Assembly (NCBI RefSeq): GCF_024347535.1
Contig: NZ_AP025498.1
Location: forward strand, 1,178,001-1,242,000
From: Vibrio kanaloae
GTDB taxonomy: Bacteria; Pseudomonadota; Gammaproteobacteria; Enterobacterales; Vibrionaceae
Direction: 5' to 3'
Length of the DNA stretch: 64,000 nucleotides
This document shows positions 43,959 to 53,497 of the stretch, one piece after another. Every line of letters starts with the position of its first letter. The first letter of the stretch is position 1. The position numbers and the translations under genes were made by a program. Below the pieces are notes generated by a model. It was not told where the DNA came from. It made no database searches and saw only the letters and a list, made by a program, of their open reading frames with translations.

Positions 43959-44776
43959 TGAAAGTCACTTCGTTAACCGCACTGCTCTGCACCTTGCCGT
44001 TCACAAGTCATGCGGCTTGGTTTACTGACACGCCATTGCAGCACACCTATCAATCTCTGCTTGATGACCAGCCTCAAGTTGCGTGGCAAGAGCTGCAAAT
44101 CGCACTTAATCAGGAGAAACTTGATAGCCAACTTTGGCTACCCGTAAAACAAGAGATCTTAAGTAGGACTCAATGTGGAGGCACTCTTGAACAAAGTGCA
44201 GCACACAACAACCACGTCCAAGTGAGCTTTATCTGGCGCCATGGCCTTTCCTCACAAGGCTATCAGATTAAACTCTCTGTCGAGCAGTTGAATGGAGCGA
44301 TAGAAGCTCAAACACGACGAATATCTCTGGTGTCACCTGATGGGAAAACTATTATCGACGGGCAACTCAATTCTGATGCGGCATATCAAGAGATTGAAAC
44401 TAACGAAATGTTTCTCAAACCGGAATCTGGTGTTTATCAGTTAACCATAGGATCACACAACTACCCTATTGTTGCGGCTTTGGATGACAGCAAACGATGG
44501 CTAATACTCGAAAGCAAACTCAATAACCCGCATATTTTGGTAACGCCACCCAAGGTAATCGACAACTGTCCAGACACCCATGTCAATTGGCAGTGGTTTG
44601 ATGAAAATTACAATATGTTAGGTTTCAAGGTACCACTCAAAACAACGCGAGCACCGGTTCCAACAGAAAGCCCTTCAGGTTCAAAAGCTAAACATTTGAG
44701 TGCTTCGGTTGAAATGTTTGAATACCAAGGCGCTATTGAAGTCCAATATGTGCAACGCGTCGCCGTGCCTTTCTAA
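43958..44776 (+). CDS. vxrC: DUF2861-family exported protein, VxrC-like
   Basis: 272 residues with a signal peptide (MKVTSLTALLCTLPFTSHA). Its ATG overlaps the regulator's stop (TAATG), keeping the operon order kinase-regulator-DUF2861 known for vxrABC. A Cys-pair spaced over the chain (CGGTLEQS, DNCPDTHVNW) fits a periplasmic protein. WxWFDENYNMLGF marks the C-terminal part. Its biochemical role is unknown; in V. cholerae the downstream vxr genes modulate the stress system. Confidence 0.82.
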   Translation: MKVTSLTALLCTLPFTSHAAWFTDTPLQHTYQSLLDDQPQVAWQELQIALNQEKLDSQLWLPVKQEILSRTQCGGTLEQSAAHNNHVQVSFIWRHGLSSQGYQIKLSVEQLNGAIEAQTRRISLVSPDGKTIIDGQLNSDAAYQEIETNEMFLKPESGVYQLTIGSHNYPIVAALDDSKRWLILESKLNNPHILVTPPKVIDNCPDTHVNWQWFDENYNMLGFKVPLKTTRAPVPTESPSGSKAKHLSASVEMFEYQGAIEVQYVQRVAVPF

Positions 44777-44878
44777 TTGAATACCACTAAAGCCAAACAG
44801 AAATAGAGACATATAGGTGACAAAGCACTAGCGCTACTTAGGTGTAATAACCGTACTTACCCTTTACGGAATCTAGAT

Positions 44879-47263
44879 ATGCTCAGCGTACGTCACCCTC
44901 TCAATCTTTCTACTTGTGCCATTGTGGCTTTAACAACAGCTTGTCTGTTTTCATCCAATGCACAAGCGAGCCAAATAACGCTCACCAGTAACAGCACTGT
45001 TAACGCTAACACCACTACCAGCAATACCGTCTCTATTTCATCAAAGACTTTTGGGATAGATTGGAACGGCTTAAGCGTTAACAGTGGTACTCTCATGGTT
45101 GATAGCAAACCACAGAAAGCGACCAACCTGGTCGTTGGCTTTTCCGATAAAGCTGACTCAGCAAAAATCGCCATTTGGACCTTAGTACCCAGCGGGATAA
45201 ACGTTGAGGCCGAGCTTAATCAAGATCAGCTCACTTTTCAGTTCAGCTTGCCTTCAAATATACAGGTGAAGCGAAACGAACCCGTAGAGTTGGCGTGGTT
45301 TGATCTTGCAGAACAACAAACTCAGACACTATTTCTACCCTTTAGTGAAGGCATGCGCGTACCTACTGATAACAAGCTTTGGGCAAGCTATCTCGTCGGC
45401 AACCATTCTGGAAGTAACACCACTCAAGACTTAAAGATGCCTTTTTGGACGGTGCAGCAAAACAATCATTTCATTAGCTATCAGATGGTTAATGCAACCA
45501 GCAATCAACTGCTTTTTTCAGAAGCATCCTCTGATACCTCATCTAATTCCAAGACCAAAATTGATATGAAGGCATCACACCAATTTACGATGCTCAATCA
45601 ATCACAGCCTTTTATTGTTCGTATCACCCTTGGAGACTCATGGTTAGATGGAGCGAAACACTACCGCGATTCGCGTGTCGAAAATGACCTTTCTGAAACA
45701 CTGATTGCTAAACAAAAACGCAATCCAGATGTGAGTAAGTTAATCGGTGCAAGCCACATTTACCTGTTTGGCAAAGATCCATTGAGCACCCAAGACGTAA
45801 GCAACTGGTGGGGATTGAAAACATGGTATCTAGAGAGGTCTAAACTCAGCGTTTCTGCGGAAGCGAAAAGGGAGCTTTCATCATTCTCCAAGGGTAAAGA
45901 TTGGTTCAGTCAGTACCACAAACAGTTATTGTTGGACTCTATTAGCCAGTCGTTGCAGGTGTTATTTCCAATCGGTAATCCGACACTCGAAAACAACACG
46001 ATTAAAGCGCAATACAAAGCAGCACAGAATAAAAAGAACTGGTTGCTAGAGCACGCTTCCCCTTACCTAAACTCGTCACAGACTTGGGGACAAGCGTTGT
46101 CTTCAGACATGGTCGCCAATCTAAACAAGGCAGGTTTAAACAAACTGTGGCTCGGATTCGACAATTGGATGCCAGCATTCTATCAACCTAACGCCGTGGC
46201 TCTGGCAAAACAGTCCGGATATCTGGTCGGTACTTACGATTCCTACAACACAGCCATTCATGCGAAACTCAATGACAACTGGCTAACCGCTCAATTACCA
46301 GAGCCGATGCGTCAGAGTTGTGCCATTGAAATGGCAGATGGGAGCCTAAAAAAAGGGTTTCGAGGTAACGGGTTCTATCTAAACCCGAATTGCCATTTAG
46401 AATACGTAAAACAGCGCGCTCAAGACATTATGAGATTCGGCAACTTCAACAGCTTGTTCTTAGATGTTGATGCAACCGCCATGGCACGTGAAGATTACAG
46501 CGGATCTATAGACAATCATAGCAACAGTAATGGTAATACAAACGAGTCGGACATGCTTTCTGCCTTCAACAACCGAATGCAGTGGCTTAGCGAGCAACCA
46601 TCGTTAGTATTAGGCTCCGAAGACGGCAACAGCCTAACCACAAAAGGCATCACGTTTGCACACGGCTTAGAAACGGTTGGTTTTGGCTGGACAGATAAAG
46701 ACATGAAAGAGAACCGTCAATCTCCCTATTACTTAGGTCGTTGGTACCCAGACCACAAGCCCGACTTCTTCTTTAAACCCGCCGAGGTTAAAGAGCCCTA
46801 CAAGTCGCTACTGTTTTCGCCACAATATCGAATTCCGCTTTACCAAGCCGTTTTCCATGATGAAGTAATCAATACGCACCATTGGCACTCAGACAGCCTT
46901 AAGTTCACTAATGTACAAGCAGAACGAGACTTAACCGCCATGTTGTACAACACACCACCGATGGTTCACTTGACCAGAGATGAAGCTTTATCAAGTTCAA
47001 GTCCAAGGATCAAAGCACTCAAACACTATCAAGATGGCTTTGAACCGATGCACGAACAGTTATGGGATAAACAGTTGGTCGATTTCGACTGGTTAGACAA
47101 AAGCGGCGAAGTTCAACAAACCGAGTTCAGTGACGGGAGTAAGATCATTGCCAACTTCTCCAACAAGACCTTTCGTCACGATAACATTGATATTGCAGCC
47201 CTGTCGGTCAAAGCTATATTGGCGAATGGACAAATCGTCGATTGGCAGTCAACTTATCATTAG
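44879..47263 (+). CDS. Large exported glycoside-hydrolase-like protein
   Basis: 794 residues. A signal peptide (about 1-31, ending NAQA) and a Thr/Ser/Asn-rich linker precede a beta-rich domain. From about 330 a TIM-barrel-like region follows: LNKLWLGFDNWMPAFY, SGYLVGTYDSYN, FNSLFLDVDATAMAREDY (candidate nucleophile Asp) and LGSEDGN (candidate acid/base Glu). This layout resembles GH101-type retaining glycosidases, but I cannot fix a family. It is read in the same direction after vxrC with a 100-base gap. A role in cell-wall or exopolysaccharide trimming would suit the Vxr context (inference). Confidence 0.7.
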   Translation: MLSVRHPLNLSTCAIVALTTACLFSSNAQASQITLTSNSTVNANTTTSNTVSISSKTFGIDWNGLSVNSGTLMVDSKPQKATNLVVGFSDKADSAKIAIWTLVPSGINVEAELNQDQLTFQFSLPSNIQVKRNEPVELAWFDLAEQQTQTLFLPFSEGMRVPTDNKLWASYLVGNHSGSNTTQDLKMPFWTVQQNNHFISYQMVNATSNQLLFSEASSDTSSNSKTKIDMKASHQFTMLNQSQPFIVRITLGDSWLDGAKHYRDSRVENDLSETLIAKQKRNPDVSKLIGASHIYLFGKDPLSTQDVSNWWGLKTWYLERSKLSVSAEAKRELSSFSKGKDWFSQYHKQLLLDSISQSLQVLFPIGNPTLENNTIKAQYKAAQNKKNWLLEHASPYLNSSQTWGQALSSDMVANLNKAGLNKLWLGFDNWMPAFYQPNAVALAKQSGYLVGTYDSYNTAIHAKLNDNWLTAQLPEPMRQSCAIEMADGSLKKGFRGNGFYLNPNCHLEYVKQRAQDIMRFGNFNSLFLDVDATAMAREDYSGSIDNHSNSNGNTNESDMLSAFNNRMQWLSEQPSLVLGSEDGNSLTTKGITFAHGLETVGFGWTDKDMKENRQSPYYLGRWYPDHKPDFFFKPAEVKEPYKSLLFSPQYRIPLYQAVFHDEVINTHHWHSDSLKFTNVQAERDLTAMLYNTPPMVHLTRDEALSSSSPRIKALKHYQDGFEPMHEQLWDKQLVDFDWLDKSGEVQQTEFSDGSKIIANFSNKTFRHDNIDIAALSVKAILANGQIVDWQSTYH

Positions 47264-47335
47264 CTTCGATACGGTTTAGGCAAAAGCGATTAATAGGAAG
47301 CCTAAGCACTTATTTACCCGCTAAGGTTTTCCCCG

Positions 47336-48238
47336 TTACTTTTGCTTCCTATTTTGAAAGGCAGTCAGTAGATAGTCGATAAAGACCTTTTTACGTTTCG
47401 GCATCAACTGCCTGTCTGCATACACTAGGCTTACTGAAACTTCTGGCATCTCATATTCAGGTAACAAACGAATCAGCTTACCTGTCTTGAAGTGTTCCCG
47501 ACAAATGAACTCAGGAAGCACCGCCAAGCCGAGCCCATCCACACAAGCTGTTAGGCATGCCGTGATGGTATTCACCCGTAACTGACACGGCAGATCGATC
47601 AAAATCGGCTCTCCGCCTTCTAATTGCAAATGCCACTTAGGTAGACGTGCCGCCTTGTTCACCACCTCAATCATTCTGAATGGCGGTTCAAGATCATTGG
47701 GCGAAGAGATTTCATCGAACTGCTCTAAATACTCAGGGCTGGCTACCAATACACGCTTCGATGTTGTGAGGTAGCGAGAAACCAAGCTCGAATCCACCAA
47801 CTCACCAATTTGCGCGTAAAGATCGATCCCCTCTGCAATGATGTCAACTTCTCGATTCGACAGTTCTAAGTTCAAAGTCACATTTGGGTGCTCTTTTAGG
47901 AAACTGTGGATGTATGTGGCTAATACTTGATGTCCCAATTCGACAGGCAACACAACATTCAACTGCCCTCGGATCAAATCCTGATTGGCAGAAACCTCTA
48001 ACTCAGCTTGGTTCATGATCTCTTGCATCTGCATGCTCGACTGATAAAAACGCTCCCCCTCTGGCGTTAAGACTAAACTTCGTGTCGAACGAGTGATCAA
48101 CCTCACACCTAGATGCTGCTCTAACTCGTCAAGCTTTCGGCTGACGGTCGACTTGGTCATGTTCAATGCTTCAGCTGCGTGCGTGAAACTCCCACAATCA
48201 ACAACTTGTGTAAAAACAGTCACAGCATTTAAGTCCAT
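47336..48238 (-). CDS. LysR-family transcriptional regulator
   Basis: 300 residues. N-terminal winged helix: MDLNAVTVFTQVVDCGSFTHAAEALNMTKSTVSRKLDELEQHLGVRL (recognisable as FTHAAEALNMTKSTVSRKL). The C-terminal periplasmic-binding-like effector domain is of the CrgA/DmlR subtype. It is transcribed away from the efflux pair and shares a 128-base promoter region with it, so it is probably that pair's regulator. Confidence 0.92.
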   Translation of the reverse strand: MDLNAVTVFTQVVDCGSFTHAAEALNMTKSTVSRKLDELEQHLGVRLITRSTRSLVLTPEGERFYQSSMQMQEIMNQAELEVSANQDLIRGQLNVVLPVELGHQVLATYIHSFLKEHPNVTLNLELSNREVDIIAEGIDLYAQIGELVDSSLVSRYLTTSKRVLVASPEYLEQFDEISSPNDLEPPFRMIEVVNKAARLPKWHLQLEGGEPILIDLPCQLRVNTITACLTACVDGLGLAVLPEFICREHFKTGKLIRLLPEYEMPEVSVSLVYADRQLMPKRKKVFIDYLLTAFQNRKQK

Positions 48239-48366
48239 CGTACTTCTCCCAAAGCGCTATTGGTTATATTTTTGCAACAGTGTTTCCCTTTATTCCTATC
48301 TTATCAGTCAATCGAATTCATTTACAATTCGTTACATCTAAATAAAAACAAAATGAGAAATAAAAA
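48239..48366. promoter_or_regulatory. Shared promoter region of LysR gene and efflux pair
   Basis: AT-rich 128 bases between divergent starts. TTTGCAACAG and ATTCATTTACAATTCG are candidates for LysR T-N11-A contacts, but no clear dyad stands out. AAATGAGAAATAAAAA provides the ribosome-binding site of the efflux adaptor. Confidence 0.45.
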
Positions 48367-49431
48367 ATGACAGAGAACAACAATGCTTCGCAATCAGTAA
48401 GCACAAAAAAACGTAAAAAAGCCCCGCTTATTGCTACTGCGATCATGCTGTCATTGGGTTTAGCCGGCGCTGGATACTGGTATGGCTATGGCCAGTACTT
48501 TGAATCTACCGACAATGCCTACCTACAAGGCGACATCACTAATATAAGCCCGAAGGTGTCGGGTTATATTGTTAAGTCTTACGTGAGTGATAACCAATCG
48601 GTTAAACAAGGTGACTTGTTGGTTCAAATCGATGATCGTGATTACCAATCTGCACTTGCTCAGGCGAATGCGCATTTAAGCGTCGTTCAATCAAGCGTAC
48701 ACAACCTTATCGCTCAACAAACGTTACAACGTAGCCAAATAAATCAAGCCGAGAGCCGTGTTGATTCCGCACAAGCTGAATACGAGCGTGCAATCCAACA
48801 AGTCGTGCGTTCTCGTAGCTTATTAAAGCGTAACTATGCTTCGCAAGATGAAGTCGACAGCATGGTCGCACAACAAAAAGTCACCCAAGCAGAACTTGAA
48901 GAAGCGAAAGCAAACCTTGTCGCAAGTAATGATCAACTAATCGTGATTGCGAGTGAAATCGAACAAGCAAACGCATCCGTGACTGAAGCTCAAGCACAAA
49001 GAGATCAAGCACAACTTAACCTTGATTACACCAAGGTTTACGCGCCAGCGGATGGCGTGATTGGTAAGCGTAGCGTCCGTGAAGGCTTGCTGATCCAAGC
49101 AGGCGCGCCACTTATGAGCTTGGTACCAAACAACCAGGTATGGATTGAAGCTAACTTCAAAGAAACACAGCTAAGCGGCATTCACAAAGGCCAAACGGTA
49201 GAAGTCGAACTGGATGCCTTTCCGGGTCAGCCACTTAAAGGCGTGGTAGACAGCTTCTCCCCTGCGACTGGCGCTAAGTTTGCGCTCTTACCACCAGAAA
49301 ACGCGACCGGTAACTTCACTAAAATCGTTCAACGTGTACCGGTTAAAATTACGATTCCAGATCAGCAAGAATTGAAAGGTCGACTGCTTCCTGGTTTGTC
49401 TGTGGTAGCGACCATCGATAAACGAGGCTAG
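48367..49431 (+). CDS. EmrA/HlyD-family membrane fusion protein
   Basis: 354 residues. One N-terminal transmembrane helix (LIATAIMLSLGLAGAGYWYG) is followed by a lipoyl-like half-motif (FESTDNAYLQGDITNISPKVSGYI), a long alpha-helical hairpin (about 95-210, QANAHLSV...AQRDQAQLNL) and the second half (DYTKVYAPADGVIGKRSVREG). It bridges the inner-membrane pump and an outer-membrane channel. It lies three bases before the pump gene. Export substrate unknown. Confidence 0.93.
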   Translation: MTENNNASQSVSTKKRKKAPLIATAIMLSLGLAGAGYWYGYGQYFESTDNAYLQGDITNISPKVSGYIVKSYVSDNQSVKQGDLLVQIDDRDYQSALAQANAHLSVVQSSVHNLIAQQTLQRSQINQAESRVDSAQAEYERAIQQVVRSRSLLKRNYASQDEVDSMVAQQKVTQAELEEAKANLVASNDQLIVIASEIEQANASVTEAQAQRDQAQLNLDYTKVYAPADGVIGKRSVREGLLIQAGAPLMSLVPNNQVWIEANFKETQLSGIHKGQTVEVELDAFPGQPLKGVVDSFSPATGAKFALLPPENATGNFTKIVQRVPVKITIPDQQELKGRLLPGLSVVATIDKRG

Positions 49432-49434
49432 ACC

Positions 49435-50985
49435 ATGAGTAACGCTGGTGTTGTCACCCAAACGAATTATGATGGAGAGGTTTCAAGACGCCATTGGATC
49501 GCCCTATTCGGCGGCTTAATTGGCGCGTTTATGGCGATCTTGGATATCCAGATCACCAACTCGTCTCTCAAAGATATTCAAGGTGCGTTATCAGCCACCT
49601 TGGATGAAAGCTCGTGGATTTCTACGTCTTACCTAGTCGCAGAGATGATCGCTATCCCACTCAGTGGTTGGCTTTCTAAAGCGCTCGGAAAACGCCGTTA
49701 TATCACGTGGACAACGGCCATCTTCACCATTTCATCTTTGTTGTGTTCGTTCTCTTGGAACATGACCTCGATGATCGTGTTTCGAGCGATGCAAGGCTTC
49801 AGTGGTGGCGCTTTAATCCCGCTTGCTTTCTCGTTAGTGATTCAGTTATTGCCTGTTAACAAACGTGCTGTGGGTATGGCACTGTTTGGCGTAACCGCGA
49901 CCTTTGCTCCATCGATCGGCCCAACATTTGGTGGTTGGCTGACGGAGAACTTTTCATGGCACTATATTTTCTACATCAATATTCCGCCTGCTTTGCTTGT
50001 GATCACCATGATCCGATATGGCTTGGATGATGAAAAGCTCGACCTTGGCACACTGAAAAAAGCCGACTGGTTTGGTATCGCCACCATGGCATTGGGGCTA
50101 GGTTGTTTGGAAGTGGTACTAGAAGAAGGTAACCGTGAAGAGTGGTTCAGTTCGAGCTTTATTATTGGCTTGAGTATCGTGTCGGCGGTGAGTTTGGTTT
50201 ATTTCGTGATAAACGAACTCCAACACAAAAAGCCATTGGTTAACCTGCGGCTATTGCGGGATGGGCAATTTGCTATGTCTTGTATCGCCTATTTGATTTT
50301 GGGGATGGCATTGCTCGGCTCTATCTATGTTCTGCCGATGTATCTCACTCAAATTCAGCAATATAACGCGATGGAAATTGGTGAAGTGCTAATGTGGATG
50401 GGTTTCCCACAACTTCTGATATTCCCAATTGTGCCCAAGCTAACACAGATCATTAAGCCTAAGTACTTGGTTACCTTTGGCTTCGCAATGTTCGGTTTCA
50501 GTTGTTACGTGAATACGCACATGACAATCGATTTTGGTGGCCAGCAGCTGATTTTGTCTATGGTTCTGCGTGCTATCGGTAGCCCATTTATTATGGTTCC
50601 GCTGTCTTTGGTTGCAATGAAGAACATCAGCAAAATGGACACGCCAGACGCATCAACGTTAACCAACGTGATGCGGAACTTAGGTGGCGCTTTCAGCATC
50701 GCGATTATCGCTACGCTACTCGACAACAAAACGCGTGAGCACTTGGCACACATCAAGGAATCGTTACCTTCCGTGAGTCAACTTGGTTGGCAGACGCTTC
50801 AGCAACAACAAGCGTTTTTCATTCAGTCAGGAAGTGATGCCGCGACAGCGATGCAACAAGCGCAAGCAAGCTTACTTGGGACTATGCAACGTGATGCAGC
50901 CATCATGGCCTACAATGATGTGTTCTTGATGATGACCGCTTTCTTAGTGTTGGCCGCTGTATTGATTCTGAATATGGGTGATTAG
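49435..50985 (+). CDS. DHA2-family MFS multidrug efflux pump (EmrB-like)
   Basis: 516 residues with 14 predicted membrane helices. MFS motifs are visible: FMAILDIQITNSSLKDIQG (motif D1 area), LGKRRYITWTTAIF (motif A) and GVTATFAPSIGPTFGGWLTENFSWHYIFYINIPPAL (motif C plus the DHA2 signature WHYIFYINIP). Partner of the fusion protein just upstream. Drug-proton antiport is the family function; substrates cannot be told. Confidence 0.93.
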   Translation: MSNAGVVTQTNYDGEVSRRHWIALFGGLIGAFMAILDIQITNSSLKDIQGALSATLDESSWISTSYLVAEMIAIPLSGWLSKALGKRRYITWTTAIFTISSLLCSFSWNMTSMIVFRAMQGFSGGALIPLAFSLVIQLLPVNKRAVGMALFGVTATFAPSIGPTFGGWLTENFSWHYIFYINIPPALLVITMIRYGLDDEKLDLGTLKKADWFGIATMALGLGCLEVVLEEGNREEWFSSSFIIGLSIVSAVSLVYFVINELQHKKPLVNLRLLRDGQFAMSCIAYLILGMALLGSIYVLPMYLTQIQQYNAMEIGEVLMWMGFPQLLIFPIVPKLTQIIKPKYLVTFGFAMFGFSCYVNTHMTIDFGGQQLILSMVLRAIGSPFIMVPLSLVAMKNISKMDTPDASTLTNVMRNLGGAFSIAIIATLLDNKTREHLAHIKESLPSVSQLGWQTLQQQQAFFIQSGSDAATAMQQAQASLLGTMQRDAAIMAYNDVFLMMTAFLVLAAVLILNMGD

Positions 50986-51014
50986 AGCACTCCAATCCTC
51001 TTAACCTAACATTC

Positions 51015-51046
51015 AAATGGCGAGCTAATCAGTTCGTCATTTTTAT
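51015..51046 (+). terminator. Terminator of the efflux operon
   Basis: AAATGGCGAGCT / AGTTCGTCATTT with two G-U pairs and an AATC loop, followed by TTATAGG. Confidence 0.65.
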
Positions 51047-51208
51047 AGGTAGCTACACAGAGCATTCTATAAAATGAGATTTTTACACCATAGAAAATAG
51101 TATTCTATCAATATCTTAATAGTGAAAAATCCTAGTTTCCGGGATCTTGACTTTATGCAACTCGACACCTAAATTGAATTTATAGTTGAATATCTAGGGA
51201 AAGAAGGT

Positions 51209-52792
51209 TTGAACTTATCGCCGGGCCTAAGGGTTTTAATTGTGGACGACTCTAGGAGTGCCACTATTCTTATCAAACAGCAGCTTGTCAGCCTGGGGAT
51301 GTCGCATGGAAATATTTTCATTGCGACCAACTATCAACAAGCGGTCAAAGCAGTTGAAACACACTCTTTCCATGTACTTCTCATCGACTATCATCTAGAG
51401 CAATCTTTTACCGGTTTCGAACTGCTAGGTATTCTCTATCGTAACCGACTTATAGACCATACCGTTGCGACAATATTGCTATCTGGTGACATGCGTCAGG
51501 AAACGGTATTGACTGCTTTATCCGGTGAAGCACAACATTTTATAACCAAACCAATCAATACTGCCGCGCTTGGAAAGAAGGTCCAAACAGCACTGCTTGA
51601 AGCAAAACAAATATCTCAGCTCATTAGCCTTTACCCCATAAATGATCAAGCAGCACTGAAATCCGCATTAAAAATTCCCGGTAAAAATACCAAAGGACAG
51701 TTTGAAGCAACGTTAATTGAGCATTTGATTACTGGTAAGAAGTGGGAACTGCTCTCAGATTTACTCAATGAATCGCAGACCAATATGCACCCAACGAAAC
51801 TGGTCGCAGAAGCATTGATTTTAGATGGGTTGGGTAAACCAAAATCAGCGATAAATAAACTGCACAATTACCTCGTTGCACAACCGCTTTCTTTGAGCGT
51901 GATAGACTGTCTAAGCTGTCTTTACGAAAAGCATCAGATGTTATTGCCAGCCTTAAAGTTAGCATTACGATCTTTTGAATTAACGCCTAGTGTTAGCCAT
52001 CGTGCAATTCGCGCCATCGATTTAGCTGAAAACGCCGACAATACACAAGTATTAATCAAACTAGGTGAGATTTATGCGAGTAGCATTTCATCTGCCGATA
52101 TTGATGCTCTTAATTCCATATCAACCTACTTCAACTCTTTGAAATCAACTTATGAGCGTGAAACGGATACCAACAATAAAAAAACAATTATCGAACATGC
52201 AGGCCAGTTCGCAACACAGGTTAATTTAAAACTGCCAAGCAATCTTCAACATCAAGTTCTCTCAAACTTGGCTATCTTCCACTGTCACATACTCATACTT
52301 GAAAACAATGAAAAGCTCGCACATCAAAAACTGATAAAAGCGGCCACGTTACTTTCTTACCGCTTTTACGAAACCCCAACCGATCTACTCAACCGATTGT
52401 TACCACTATTTGCTCACTTTGGAGAGTACTCCCTATATCGTGTAGTCATAGAATGTATCCGATTTCGTGGTGCTACTGCATTGTATCGAGATCAGCCCAA
52501 AACACTATCACCTTCCATGTTGGTCAACCTCGAAAGTTTGGATTCGGTAAAAGTTCTTAAAGACTATATTCACAGTTATCCCTATTCGATAGCCGCTAAA
52601 CTTGACTATCTATATGCTGTTAATAGAACTCAAATACAAGAACAGCTTAGTAACGATTTTATACAAGACATCACCCAACTAGAACTTCCCAAAAGATGGA
52701 AGCAATGGATTAACGACGCATCGCATCATGGTTTTTCCACTAAACCTCCTAGCCCAATTTCAACATGTAACCGACAGGAGTCCTTATGCTAG
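51209..52792 (+). CDS. Receiver-domain protein with TPR-like C-terminal part
   Basis: 527 residues from a TTG start (51209; AGGGAAAG nine bases upstream; no ATG fits, because VLIVDDSR must be included). The receiver spans about 1-125: acidic pair VDDS, phospho-acceptor Asp60 (HVLLIDYHLE), SGD and FITKPIN (Lys). The remaining 400 residues are helical, with alternating helices of TPR-like length and no DNA-binding or enzymatic domain. It probably acts by protein-protein contact. It overlaps the HPt gene by seven bases; no kinase is adjacent. Confidence 0.82.
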   Translation: MNLSPGLRVLIVDDSRSATILIKQQLVSLGMSHGNIFIATNYQQAVKAVETHSFHVLLIDYHLEQSFTGFELLGILYRNRLIDHTVATILLSGDMRQETVLTALSGEAQHFITKPINTAALGKKVQTALLEAKQISQLISLYPINDQAALKSALKIPGKNTKGQFEATLIEHLITGKKWELLSDLLNESQTNMHPTKLVAEALILDGLGKPKSAINKLHNYLVAQPLSLSVIDCLSCLYEKHQMLLPALKLALRSFELTPSVSHRAIRAIDLAENADNTQVLIKLGEIYASSISSADIDALNSISTYFNSLKSTYERETDTNNKKTIIEHAGQFATQVNLKLPSNLQHQVLSNLAIFHCHILILENNEKLAHQKLIKAATLLSYRFYETPTDLLNRLLPLFAHFGEYSLYRVVIECIRFRGATALYRDQPKTLSPSMLVNLESLDSVKVLKDYIHSYPYSIAAKLDYLYAVNRTQIQEQLSNDFIQDITQLELPKRWKQWINDASHHGFSTKPPSPISTCNRQESLC

Positions 52793-53118
52793 ATTTAGAT
52801 GCTTTAAACGATTACTTAGATAACGACAGAGATGTCATCTTCGTAGTGTTATCGACGTATCAAGAAGATCATGGAAACTCGTTAAACGAAATACATGAAT
52901 TAGTGCAACAGCAAGATTGGGGGAAGCTTCATTTTACGGTACACACACTGAAAGGCATATTAGCCAGCTTTGGTGAAAAAGAAGCCACGGTAGCCTTAGA
53001 ACGAGTTGAGCAGAACACACTTAATAAACTCGCACCACAGGATAACGATCTTGACGTTATATATAGAGAAATAAAAATTATCAACCAACAAATAGATGGA
53101 GTACTCAGCACCTATTAA
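52786..53118 (+). CDS. Histidine phosphotransfer (HPt) domain protein
   Basis: 110 residues forming one HPt four-helix bundle. The phospho-acceptor is His53 in LHFTVHTLKGILASFGEKEA, the standard HxLKG signature. It overlaps the upstream receiver gene (TTATGC), and CAGGAGTCCTT is a good ribosome-binding site. Together they form a portable phosphorelay module that must be fed by a hybrid kinase encoded elsewhere (inference). Confidence 0.88.
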   Translation: MLDLDALNDYLDNDRDVIFVVLSTYQEDHGNSLNEIHELVQQQDWGKLHFTVHTLKGILASFGEKEATVALERVEQNTLNKLAPQDNDLDVIYREIKIINQQIDGVLSTY

Positions 53119-53497
53119 CCACAGTGTTCGGTAATTCAGACAAGCGATAGCTAAACATAGAAAAGAGATCGAGTGTTCTGAATTATTTAAAGCCCTGTTC
53201 TTTGGCTTGTTTTTATATTTGAATTCCCAAAAGCACGCGCCTTAAATTCACCATGACTATTTAGAATCGACAACAGATTACACTGACTTTGCAAACGATT
53301 ACACAATCAGAACGAAACACGTACTTTCAAACAGAAATCAGTTAAAAATTTGCACTAGGTTTTGTGACCACAACATATGAAATTACATTTTATTTGTTGG
53401 TAAGGAAGAAACTGTTACCTACACTCTAATTAAACAACATAATAGTAACCAAGTTGCATAAAACAGAACGTTCAGTCGGCTATATAAGGACAAGGAA
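53119..53497. other. Intergenic region upstream of the sigma factor
   Basis: The 379 bases hold the HPt terminator (53189-53215) and the sigma-factor promoter. No ORF or repeat. I see no convincing -24/-12 (RpoN) or LuxR-type element. Confidence 0.45.
53189..53215 (+). terminator. Terminator of the receiver-HPt operon
   Basis: AAGCC / GGCTT short stem followed by GTTTTTAT. The stem is only five pairs, so it is a modest signal. Confidence 0.5.
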
